The position numbers were made by a program, and so were the translations under genes. A stretch of 64,000 bases of DNA. Source: Cylicocyclus nassatus. Lineage: Eukaryota; Nematoda; Chromadorea; Rhabditida; Strongylidae. The stretch lies in NCBI GenBank assembly GCA_958299035.1, contig CATQJL010000316.1, positions 11,750,347 through 11,814,346 of the forward strand, written 5' to 3'. The notes below the pieces were generated by a model that was not told the DNA's origin, did not search any database, and saw only the letters and a list, made by a program, of their open reading frames with translations. This document shows, in pieces, positions 54,766 to 64,000 of the stretch (positions are counted from its first letter, which is position 1; each line of letters starts with the position of its first letter).

Positions 54766-55206
54766 CAAACTAATGAGAAAAAAACCATTCTGTGCCCTGT
54801 AGGGTTTGTTCTATCTGACTGTCATTTGTACTTCTTTGGAGAATAAGTTCAAAAATTCAGAAAAATAGCCACCATGGCAAAAAGCATGAGTCGTAGATTT
54901 TAGTAATTTTTCGAGAGCTTATTGAACATTACGCAACAAAATTACAACCATTAGAAAGAGGATGAAATGCTGCATCGAATACTCCTAAAATCTCTTGAAA
55001 ATGTTGATTCCATAGAATGTGGCGTTCATTTGGAAAAAGCGACATTACTTTCGGAACGACCTAATAGTATTAAGGCCAGAATTCATTATTTCATAGAATA
55101 TTGGTCAATAGTAACAACATTACGGATAAAATAAAAAATATAACTGAGAATATGAGTATAATTCTGCAGATTTCACGAATGTCTTAAAAAATCTACCACA
55201 TAATAT
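54766..55206. other. Spacer with a lone mariner-like end
   Basis: CGGAACGACCTAATA at 55060-55074 is, in reverse complement, TATTAGGTCGTTCCG, a mariner-type end also seen at 25829. No transposase is readable and no partner found. A short palindrome CTACCACATAATATGTGGTAG at 55194-55214 lies just before the LINE ORF1. Confidence 0.4.
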
Positions 55207-55269
55207 GTGGTAGATTCATTCGTCTCACGCACGCGAGCTGAGCGGTTGTGTTCGTTATTGCTCTGTATC

Positions 55270-55896
55270 ATGGTATCCCAACGCCGATCAACTCAGTCCA
55301 GAAAAGGCAAAGAAGCTAATCCATCGACTCCGGAGACAAATATTCCTTCCTCTGATATTCTCAGTAGTTCGCAGAAGGATGATGAAGGTAAGTTACTTTC
55401 ACAACTTTATTCCATATTGGCAGGAAAGGCCCCGGAGGCCTTACCGCTACTCGATCGATTGATGCAGTTGGTCAAACCTGCCACCAAGGACTTAATCGAG
55501 GAGGAAAAGCGGTCTCGGTCTATTGTTATCTTAGGGGTTCCTGAATTGGAAGACGCTGTTGCCTCTCAGCGTCAGGGACATACTGAGAGTTCAGTTATGT
55601 CTATTCTAGACAAACTGGACATTGAGACGAGACCGCTTGAGGTCTATCGAATGGGGACACCTGGTGGCACCAAGCCAAGGTTGATCAAATGTGTCTTCTC
55701 ATCTCACCAGTTTTATTATAACGCCCTTAAAAAGGCTCCCCTGCTGCGGAGGTTGCCCGGTCGTGATCAGATATTCATCCGCAGGTCGATGACCCGCGAG
55801 GAGAGAAATCACGACCGGGCCCTCCGCCAGCAGGCGCGTGATCTCAATAGTAAAGAACCTGGTGGCGGTAAAGTGTTCGTGGTCTACAGAGGATAG
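55270..55896 (+). CDS. LINE ORF1, nucleic-acid-binding protein
   Basis: 208 residues from ATG at 55270 (MVSQRRSTQSRKGKEA); the open frame extends further up but only with GTG codons. The N-terminus is polar and basic, with a leucine-rich stretch at about residues 40-70. The RRM-like core starts EEKRSRSIVILGVPE and continues EVYRMGTPGGTKPRLIKCVF. The end is RRSMTREERNHDRALRQQARD. It matches the ORF1 at 33347-34009 over the same core. Intact reading frame. Confidence 0.8.
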   Translation: MVSQRRSTQSRKGKEANPSTPETNIPSSDILSSSQKDDEGKLLSQLYSILAGKAPEALPLLDRLMQLVKPATKDLIEEEKRSRSIVILGVPELEDAVASQRQGHTESSVMSILDKLDIETRPLEVYRMGTPGGTKPRLIKCVFSSHQFYYNALKKAPLLRRLPGRDQIFIRRSMTREERNHDRALRQQARDLNSKEPGGGKVFVVYRG

Positions 55897-55969
55897 GTGG
55901 TGAAAGCCACAGACATTCCTTCCATAAAAGCATCACATCAAAAAAAAACTAATTGAGTGCCAGGATTCC

Positions 55970-58793
55970 GCGATTTCTTGTTTTTTACTTAATGCTAGAA
56001 GTTTAGTAAATAGATTTATTGAGTTCCGACATTTCGTCCACTTGCATAGACCAGCAGTAGTTTTTGTTACAGAATCATGGTTAATTATAATATAACTGAT
56101 GCCGAAATTCTTGCTGATCTACCATATAATGTTTTACGTAGCGATCGCATGAACAAAAAGGGTGGAGGAGTATGTGTTTTGATTCGATATGATATCGTCT
56201 TTCGTAATATCGAACACAGACATTCTGTACCGACTGATCTACTGGTTTTCGATTTGCTTGTCAATGCTGATGATTATGTCAGATTTGTACTCCTTTATCG
56301 ACCGCCTGGTCAAATAGCCTATCATGATGAAGATAGATAAGATTATTGACACTTTAGAAAATCTTGCCACGTCTGCCAGAAATACTATTTTTCTTGGCGA
56401 TTTTAATCTGAATGACATTGATTGGTCTGAGATGAGAACAATGTCACTCTCCTCCGCCCGTTTTGTTTCATTCTTCGAGTGTCTGGGGCTCTCACAACTT
56501 GTCAGAAAACCCACGAGAGGTTCATCAATCTTGGATTTGATTTTTGCCAGAAGCGAGATGGTTTCCAGGATTCAAATACTTCCCCCCTTGTGCAATGCTG
56601 ATCACAATATTCTCTCTTTTAAAGTAGTCTTATCTGTCTCTGGTCGTAGCGATATTTCTGAATATTCGTCTGTACGTGACTACTCTAATGCAGATAAAGC
56701 ATCCATCAAGGCCATTTTGAACAGTATAGACTGGTTCAACGTTTTCGATGGGTATGCTGACATAGACGATCTTTATGACCGTTTCCTGAATGTAATCAAA
56801 GATTTGATTGTTCGATTTGTTCCCTTCAAACGAAGAAATCCTCCCTTTTTACGATACCCACAGCACATAAAGAATCTGTTTCTCAAAAGGATGAGATTAT
56901 TCTTTGGCCTCCGAGATCCCTTGAGTGACACTGAATATAAAACTGTTTCTAAAGAGCTTTCGTATCAGCTGAGACGCTTTTTAAGACAGAAGGAAAAAAA
57001 GAATGGCTAATAGGGCTTGTGGACGTAACTTTTGAATGTATCTCAATAAACACTTGAAAGGAAGCAGATTTACTGGTCCTTTACAGGACAGTGATGGTTA
57101 CATCTACCATACCTCCACCTCTAAAGCTGAAGCTCTTGCAGATCAATTCTCACGCGTTTTCTCAGATCCTGTTGCCTCATGTCCATTACTAGAAAGCAGA
57201 TCTTTTGAGTCTTGTCCCCCAGGAGAAATTGATCCTCGCATGATAAGAAAACTTTTGAGGAAAGTAAGTCCAGCGGTATTGCTAACATCCGATGATGTTC
57301 CAGCCATCTTTTACAAGATGTTCGCCAATGAATTGGCCTTCCCCTTAGCTCACATTTTCAATCTTTCCCTCATGATGGCAGAAGTTCCTCATCTTTGGAA
57401 AGCCGCTGTGGTCACCCCTCTGACTAAGACCTCTAACCCCAAACTTTCTGATTATAGACCAATAAGCATTTTGCCTACACCGTGCAAACTACTTGAAAAG
57501 ATCATTGCAAAAAATTTGCTGAAATGGTTAGACAAAATGCAATGTCTCCCGGAGCAGCAGCATGGATTTTTGCAAGGCCGATCTACCGGTACACAGCTTC
57601 TTGATGTCCAATTCGATTGGACAGAAGCGTTAAGCTTAAACCGATCAATAGGTGTAGTCTATCTTGACTTAAGTAAAGCATTTGATACAGTAGATCACAA
57701 CCTACTTTTGGCCAAGTTGGAGAGTTTGGGAGTTAGAGGCTTACAGCTCAGGTGGTTCGAATCCTATCTTCAAGACAGGACTTTTTCTGTTCGAATTTTC
57801 GATAAAGTTTTTACGGCAAGATTATGCAGATCAGGGGTTCCGCAAGGCAGTATCTTGTCGCCAATTCTATTTGTCATATATACTGTCGACCTACCTAGCT
57901 TTCTCACCATAGACCCGGGAATTAGAGTAACTGCGTATGCTGATGATATTAAAATTTATATCGCTTATGACCAGCATGATAAGGATAGAGCTAATGTAGC
58001 ACTCCGCAATGCAATCTCTCGAATGATGCTTTGGGCTAGTAGATGGAATATCAAGGTAAATTACGCTAAGAGCTGCACAGTTCCCATTAGCAGAACGCCG
58101 TTTCATCCTAGAGATAACTTTGAACTTGAATGCAAATTTTTGATCAAAGATCTTGGTGTTTATACGGATTCTAAGTTGAAATATTCAAGTCACATAGATG
58201 AAATCTCATCTCGAGGTACTCGAACACTGTATGCCTTAATGCGCAATGTTCAGTCCTGTGACCCCGAACTTCTAGTGAGAGTCTATAAAACGTTTGTTCT
58301 GCCAGTGGTAGAATATTGCAGCTTTGTATGGAATCCTACATTGAAAAAAGACATTGATAAGATCGAGAAAATCCAAAGAACATTCACAAAAATTGTATTT
58401 TATCGTGCCTTCCCCAATCCAGAATATCCATCCGCCTTGCCGAATTATAAAACCAGGATTCGTAAATTGGGTCTCAGAACGCTTTTCTACAGAAGGTTTT
58501 TGGCTGACATTCTTATGGCTTTTAAAGTACTGCGAGCCGAGGTAGGTTTGAGGCCCAGTAAATACTGGGTTTTTCGACCTATCAGCGAACGTAGGGCATC
58601 TCTTAACCTGTTTGTTTCTAGGTTTGGGAGGTACAACATTTCGCTACAGTCCAACAATTTCTTTTATCGAGCAGCTTCTTTATTGAACAAGTTGCCACCG
58701 TCTTTCTTAGCCGTAAACTCAGCAGTTCAACTGAAAGCATTGCTAAAGAAAGTAGATATTCTGCAGCTATGTGGAGTTGACGACGTTGTGTAA
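55970..58793 (+). pseudogene. LINE ORF2 with frameshifts (endonuclease-reverse transcriptase)
   Basis: The endonuclease start NARSLVNRF lies at about 55991, in a frame that stops after TESW at about 56095. It continues in another frame (56077-56340: ITDAEILADLPYNV, YRPPG), then a third (56324-57010: FLGDFNLND, NADHNILSF). An A-run near 56995 breaks the frame again, and a TGA sits at 57033. From 57036 to 58793 the reverse transcriptase is one open frame of 585 codons: YRPISILPTP, VVYLDLSKAFDTV, GVPQGSILSP, the catalytic YADD at about 57937, then VVEYCSFVWNP and KKDIDKIEKIQ. Its long undamaged RT suggests fairly recent insertion. Confidence 0.85.
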
Positions 58794-59002
58794 TTTGACA
58801 TCTATCGCAGTTACTTATCCTCTATTGGCATGATCTGTTACGCATCTAGCTAGCTTTATCTTATGCCTGGGAGTGAATTCTCTTGCTTCAGTTTCTGTTA
58901 CTAACGATATGGTTTGCTGTTGTATTGTTGTTTTTCTAACCGCTCCTAGATAGTAGTATTAGCAGAGCACTTTTAGGTGCATCGAAATAAATAAAGAAAC
59001 AA

Positions 59003-59363
59003 TGTTTCAAAAACAAATATCAGGGACTTTATCTCGTTATGCTTCAAGAATGCAAATAAGAAATACATAGCATACAATGACTTTGATAAAGTTTATTACG
59101 CCGATATAAAACAAACTAAATTGAATTATAGATATTATTATGTTATGTTGGTTATACCTTTGATAATAGCTTCTGTAGATTCTTATATAGATTTAAGCAA
59201 AAAAGGTGTTCATCAGGGAGGTAATTTTAGTCTTTTGCTGGTAGATCTAACGTTATCTTGGTACGAATATAGTTTTCTGCACATAATTATAATTATAGTA
59301 AACAAATTCCTCCCTTTAGAAACATGGATGACTTATAAACACAATTTTGAACTGAATGAGATA
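59003..59363. other. Spacer, nothing recognised
   Basis: AT-rich. A 105-codon frame (59121-59438) has hydrophobic segments but runs into the mariner remnant and has no family signature, so it is not called. Confidence 0.4.
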
Positions 59364-60242
59364 TTAGGCTGCATAAGTTCTGTCCGATTTGAATTTTTTT
59401 CAAATCTTTTCATTTTTTTCGAGTTCAAAATGTCATAACTTCCTTCAAGTCAACTTTATTTTAAGATCTAATTACCTTAGAAAATCCTTGTTAAGGAAGA
59501 AGCAAGAATTCAAAAACTTCACAGCGTTTCTCTTCAAACCTGTATTTTTGACATGACAATGCTTGCTTATGAGAAATGATAGGCATATTATCTAACAATG
59601 GATAGATAGGGACACTTTTGTAGATTATTTTGCAACATAAAAGAGCCCATAGGATATGCGTTGCCGGAAGATTTTTTTGATCGAGCAAAAAATAAGCCAC
59701 TTTTTGACTTTGTTTCAACGCATGTGTGCATGCCTATTTACGGATTACAATTTTACAATTGACGTTAGCGCCGAAAAGGAATTGGGCCCTGCTAGCTCTT
59801 GCTTCACCCTGGCACTCCAACTTTGAGCTCATCGATTACTTTCGATCGCAGAAGGTTATTGCTTGTAAAACATCTACACAAAAAATTAATATTCGGCAAT
59901 AAATTTTATTAGCAAGACGTTCTCTTCATGGGACTGAGTTTCTGCGTATACTAGCCTTCTAGCCTCTTAATCCGCAATCAATGAAAGAACTTGACTTGAA
60001 GGGCCCATCGTGGAGATCTCCTCGCAAAGCATATTTCCAGGGTGAAAACGTACCTGAACTACTTGGAGATTTTAGACCAGAACTCCTTAGATTAAGTTTG
60101 CTGAAATTTGGTATGCGTTACAATGAGCAAGAAATTACTTTTTACCTTTACTAACAATACCGCACTAGAGATGAAATTCTCTTAGAACAGCTACTTCAAA
60201 CATTAGGCAAAAAAATCGGACAGAACTTATGCAGCAGCCTAA
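59364..60242 (+). mobile_element. Decayed mariner transposon
   Basis: The ends are TTAGGCTGCATAAGTTCTGTCCGATTT and, in reverse complement, TTAGGCTGCTGCATAAGTTCTGTCCGATTT. The outer flanks (ATA/AC) are compatible with a TA target. Faint coding traces remain: NLFIFFEFKMS near 59400 resembles the mariner N-terminal FEFK motif, and near 59820-59850 a DYFRS stretch sits where mariner proteins have the D(Y/F)xxFRSL segment. The element is about 880 bp, so it is internally deleted relative to a 1.3-kb mariner. Confidence 0.65.
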
Positions 60243-60900
60243 CACATGAATTAATCAAACAAATTTATAATAACAAATTAGGAATAGAAGCAACTCATAT
60301 AAATAAAAACCATTGCAAGTACTTTGATCCAGATATGAAGTTAGAAAACAATAACTTTGTAACCAAACCAGCTGATGCACCCGGTCTTGCCCGGCTATTT
60401 CGGTAAACAACCTTGTTTTCCGCTACAGGTTCAAAGCTTTTCCGTGATGTTTGCGCCTGTTGTAAGGCATAGTAAAGATTACTTTTCGGCAAAGGAGAAA
60501 GCACTTCTAGATGTGCAAGCGCGAATGCAGCGCATGCGTATCTTCATCGGTGTAAACATTGTGCTTCAGCTTTGCGATTAATATAACCGAGTTCCGCTCC
60601 CTAGATTCACTTTCGGGCATTAGCCTTAAGCAAAGCAATATCAACTTGTTTCATTGACTGAATTGTGAGCGTCCGCTGGCAAGCTGATCAATCGGTGCGA
60701 TCACAATATAAACTTAATTCTCAACGCATACGAAAAAAAATGTATCAATGGATTATGAAGGATATGTAATTAAGGAGTCAGCACTATAGCTGCTGAGTTC
60801 TCTGGCACTATGTTAAAAATTTGTATATAGACTTGTGGATTTGGAATCTTTTGGATTCTTCATAGCTATTGCACAATTCTTGAAAAGTTGGACAGTGGAA
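60243..60900. other. Intergenic, possibly the 3' part of the Helitron
   Basis: No gene. A small hairpin around CAGCACTATAGCTGCTG (60780-60796) lies downstream of the minus-strand helicase, where a Helitron terminal hairpin would be expected. I could not identify a clear CTRR end. Confidence 0.3.
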
Positions 60901-61760
60901 TCAAGAAGCCAGGTCTGGTTTAGTGGTATACCTACCTTTTTTATTCAATCTAGACAGCGCAACACGAAGCGCTTTGATATACAATGCTCTTGATCTTTCC
61001 GTCGGGTGCGTATATGTACAAGTTCTTAGGAGTTCCGACTCTTGAGAGGCCACGTAGAGCTGGCCATGAGAAAAACAAGGATGCTCCAAATTAATACCCG
61101 CTACCCTTAAGGACTGTCCTTGGGCTTTGTTTATAGACATTGCGAAAGCAAGTTTCACGGGAAATTGCAATCGTTTGAATGCAAAGGGCAGGTTCGTGGA
61201 AATTAAGTGTGTACGGAGAATGAAAACGACTTCTTCCGTGATTGTACCAGTTGAGATTCTCGATTCGATGACATGAGGCATCAAGTTTTCGACGCAGAGC
61301 CTCGTGCCGTTGCACTGCATCGGAGGATTAATGTTGCGCATCAGAATTATAGGTGATCCACATTTAAGCTGCAGTTCATGAGTAGGGAATCCCGCTGGTT
61401 CAAAAGAGTTCAGAAATTCTGCAGAATTATTGACTGCTTGGTCCTCGTCAACCATAGCGTCGATGGATTTGTAGTTAACAACGGGGCCCAGGTAAGCTGC
61501 TCTGTATATGAAGACCCACGGAATTTACACAGCCATTCTTGGGAGGCCAAGATAGCTCTCTCATAGAGCCACGTTAGGTCCGTGTAGTTGGTTCCAATAT
61601 CCGGAAAAATTTTTTCTATGAGCTCATCAAAAGATTGCACCAAAATGCAAAAATCTGCAGGAAAGTTTATCAGGTCTGTTCGGGGATCAGTAGGAAACCT
61701 GCCATCACCAAGGCTTGGAAGTTGCTGCGCAAAGTTTTCTAAGGTGACGTCTGTCGCCAA
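60901..61760 (-). pseudogene. Helitron PIF1-like helicase, C-terminal fragment
   Basis: Two overlapping minus-strand frames, 61760-61410 and 61455-60901, together give the last 280 or so residues of the PIF1-type helicase of a Helitron. Visible in order are SLGDGRFP, FPDIGTNYTDLTWLYERAIL, HELQLKCGSPIILMRN, NGTRL, FPVKLAFAMSINKAQGQSL and YVASQE (normally YVALSR). A frameshift joins the two frames near 61440. The N-terminal helicase motifs and the HUH Rep domain are absent, so it is a 5'-truncated relic. In intact elements this protein drives rolling-circle transposition. Confidence 0.85.
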
Positions 61761-61789
61761 AGTCGACTATAAGAAGTTTTAGGAGTATT

Positions 61790-62103
61790 ATCAATGACGA
61801 TACTGTAGATTGTACATATTGCATAGTTATTGTTCATTGTTAGTTAGTTTTGTCTTGTATTGTAGTGATTAGAAGAATGCCCCAAGAAATCAACCTCACC
61901 CCATCACCTTATCACTATTTCTTCAGTCAACAATGACTTTGCCAGTAAACAAATTTCAAAGATATGAATACCGATGAATGAGTGAGGTCGGGAGTTCACA
62001 AGTATTTGAAGAAACAACCTTGAGTGTTGATAGGCTTTTGAATAAAGTTTAGTTCCCTCTGAGACCCGCGTGGCACGACAAATAAAGGAAATATTTTCTA
62101 TAA
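61790..62103 (+). repeat. Possible 5' LTR of the BEL/Pao element
   Basis: It lies between the Helitron relic and the gag frame. It has two AATAAA-type signals (62041-62046 and 62084-62089). It is followed at 62105 by TGGTGCATCGGC, which has the TGG start of a tRNA primer-binding site. The partner LTR is outside the window, so the limits are guesses. Confidence 0.35.
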
Positions 62104-62329
62104 GTGGTGCATCGGCTTAAAAGAAGAAGACCTACTTTCAGTACCAGGTTAGTTCAAACGAACAAGTTTTGCGCAGCTGTTTCTCCAAGTTCTTTACAAG
62201 TGGTCCAGCTATTCGTAGCATACCGGAGTTATAAATTAGCTCGGAGTTCAGCGCACATATCTCCGCTTCCAAGTTTGAGCGCAAGTCCTCTACAAGTATC
62301 CGATACTAAGCGCTATCTAAGTTGCAACT

Positions 62330-63813
62330 TTGCTCAAGATGTCGATGAAAACCACGGTTTCCAAACGAATGCTGACTCAACACTCCAACAAGTTAGACAG
62401 AATCATTTCACAGTTCAAAGAAGAAGGAGTACACAAGCTTAGTACTTCCGAAACTGAATCAAAAACCATGGCCCAAGCGACAAGAGGCTACATCCAACGC
62501 TTAGAGGGAGCCATTGGCACTATCGAAGCGGCTACCTCCAAGGTCGAATACGCTCTTCAATAGTACGGATGTTTGAGTCAGCCGGAACCGAACGAGCCAG
62601 AAGACTTCGAAGAGTACGTCGCAAAAGCGGAGTCGTCTCTTGCAATTGCATTTGATTATGTGCTCACACTATAAGGCCGAAGTCGCGCTCTAAAAGCAAG
62701 TAGTACTAAGACAACCTTAAATCAGCACGAGGAACAGTTGCCGTTACGAACGTTCAGGCAAAAAAGGTGGAACTTTCTGCTATACTCATACCCTCGTTTG
62801 GAGGAGACTTATGGGAATGGGACAACTTCTGGGAACTCTTTAGTACTAGCGTCCTCACAAGACGTACCGGAGCTGTACAAATTCCACTATCTTCTTCACG
62901 CTTTAGAAGGAGAAGCTCGCGAGTCAGTCAGGAAATTCCAGATTACAAGTGGAAATTACGCGAAAGTAGTGGACTTTCTCTTTCACAAGTATGGGAATCG
63001 AAAAGAAGTCATACAACGTCTCATCAAAAAATTTGAAGAATGTTTTCCAAAATCGACTTCTCTGAAAGATCAGAGACCTCTTCTCGAACAACTGCAAGCG
63101 ATTATGGCTCAACTGGAACATATGGGAGAAAATGTTGATGGTCAATGGATACAAAAACAAGTGTTGTCAAAATTCCCTGTATATATCCAACGCAACGTTC
63201 TAAAGAAGAAACAAGCTGTGGAGAAACAAACACGTTTCAAATGCAGGATCTCCTGAACCTCACTGATGAAGTCATAACATGCGAAGAGATGGTATCTTTA
63301 TACACGACTAAGGAAACGCAACAAGCACAAGCTAGTCCTGTGAAGACAAAAACGCAAAAAAGACTCGCTCAGGATTACAATCGAGTGTGCATGTACTGCG
63401 GCGAAAATCACAAGTCCATCGTGTGCACAAAGCACTCATCCCCAAGGACACGTTCACAATACCTACGGGACCACAATTTGTGTCTAATCTGCGCATCTCC
63501 GAAGCATACGAGCACCCAGTGCCTGAAGCGTAAGTGCTTCAACTGCCAAGGACCACATCACACTTCATGTTGTTTTGCGAAGGCACCCATGGATACGACC
63601 TCATCACAGTTAGAAAACAGAGTGACTCAGAAGAACACTAAAAAACAAGTGCGATCAAAAACCTTTCCACGAATGAAACCGGCAAAAAAAGTAAAACACT
63701 TACTGCAGGAAGAAGAGAACACTAGAGAAGACGTTTACGAACTACGGTCGAATCCCGAAGAACTCGGCTTGGGCCAAACAACCTTTCAACCACAGGAGAA
63801 CTCACGGTACTAG
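62330..63813 (+). pseudogene. BEL/Pao gag, broken
   Basis: It starts at MSMKTTVSKRMLTQHSNKLD (ATG at 62339) with a coiled-coil-like N-terminus to 62563. In-frame stops occur at 62561 and about 62670. The capsid-like core begins KVELSAILIPSFGGD...WDNFWELF (62767 onward), the usual hallmark of BEL/Pao gag. It changes frame near 62870 to YKFHYLLHALEGEARESV and runs to 63256. Another shift gives 63145-63813, which holds zinc-knuckle motifs: CMYCGENHKSIVC, CLICASPKHTSTQC and CFNCQGPHHTSCC. The gag product packages element RNA in intact relatives. Confidence 0.85.
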
Positions 63814-64000
63814 ACAAGGAGCATAATACATTGAAGAGTCTGCGTATTATTTGACACTGCTGCTGAGGCATCTTTCATAGACGAAGCGCTAGCAGATCTA
63901 CAACTTCCTACGATTCGGAAACAAAACCTGCGATTACGTACCTTTGAATCCAAAAAGATACAAGAAAAAACCTGTTCCCTGGTACAGTTGAAGGCGTCGG
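63814..64000 (+). CDS. BEL/Pao aspartic protease, start only
   Basis: From about 63850 the frame reads FDTAAEASFIDEALADLQLP and continues open to the window end. DTA followed by SFI is the active-site region of BEL/Pao retropepsins, where the third position is usually Gly, Ala or Ser. It is partial. Confidence 0.7.

Larger units (their letters stand above)
55207..59000 (+). mobile_element. Full-length but broken two-ORF LINE (CR1/Jockey group)
   Basis: ORF1 is intact. ORF2 is broken in three places. A 3' UTR of about 200 bp ends in GAAATAAATAAAGAAAC near 58987-59002. The sequence is a different subfamily from the LINE at 30.5-34 kb: the same motifs, but many residue differences. Confidence 0.85.
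62104..64000 (+). mobile_element. BEL/Pao LTR retrotransposon, 5' part, runs off the window
   Basis: Gag and the start of protease are in the normal order. The rest of pol would lie beyond 64000. Stops and frameshifts in gag indicate an inactive copy. Confidence 0.8.

Noticed and set aside
55377..55392. GTAAGT inside the LINE ORF1 as a splice donor
   Set aside because: The reading frame continues through it to an intact ORF1, so it is coincidental.
1..64000. CRISPR arrays, bacterial defence systems or operons
   Set aside because: No direct-repeat and spacer arrays or prokaryotic gene layout are seen. The coding content and spliced genes are eukaryotic.

Overview
The window looks like repeat-dense, gene-poor nuclear DNA of a multicellular animal, most likely a nematode. 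The supported coding DNA consists of eukaryotic retroelements and one small spliced gene locus. That locus has very short introns (51-58 bp) with GTAAGT donors and TTTCAG/TATACAG-type acceptors, as is common in nematodes. Several palindromic elements are flanked by TTAA, resembling the palindromic TTAA repeats known from Caenorhabditis. I see no rRNA, tRNA, CRISPR array, bacterial operon or housekeeping gene. The species cannot be named from this sequence alone.

Region by region. 1-5.1 kb: old, diverged dispersed repeats (family R1) and a TTAA palindromic element. 6.37-8.73 kb: a giant inverted repeat with arms of about 1.1 kb. 8.7-13.2 kb: more diverged repeats (R1, R2, R3) and an RTE/SINE-like 3' tail. 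13.2-17.8 kb: four palindromic elements. 16.3-20.7 kb: first copy (A) of a segmental duplication carrying a TATA-box gene for a small secreted protein. 21.1-29.4 kb: a field of TIR elements, including a PIF/Harbinger-like element with TAA target duplications, another R1 copy and a mariner-like palindrome. 29.45-34.0 kb: a nearly intact two-ORF non-LTR retrotransposon (minus strand). 35.66-38.7 kb: second copy (B) of the duplication, with the gene decayed. 39.3-44.8 kb: a satellite-like block containing an almost perfect 329-bp tandem array and two inserted palindromes. 44.8-45.8 kb: a mariner-TIR palindrome. 49.2-51.9 kb: a broken non-LTR element that abuts a truncated Ty3/gypsy element (51.9-54.77 kb) with a clear 3' LTR. 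55.2-59.0 kb: another broken non-LTR element. 59.36-60.24 kb: a decayed mariner. 60.9-61.76 kb: the C-terminal end of a Helitron helicase. 62.1-64.0 kb: gag and the start of protease of a BEL/Pao element that leaves the window.

The most informative biology is the pair of duplicated gene loci. Copy A keeps a TATA box, a signal-peptide exon, spliced exons and a polyA signal. Copy B keeps the same layout but is broken. One intron is 988 bp in A and 359 bp in B. The three transposons seen in A (about 155, 218 and 255 bp) account for the difference almost to the base, so B serves as the empty site for all three. I found no convincing new defence, metabolic or regulatory system. The unusual features are the density and variety of long palindromic transposons, the secreted-protein gene family and several near-perfect hairpins.
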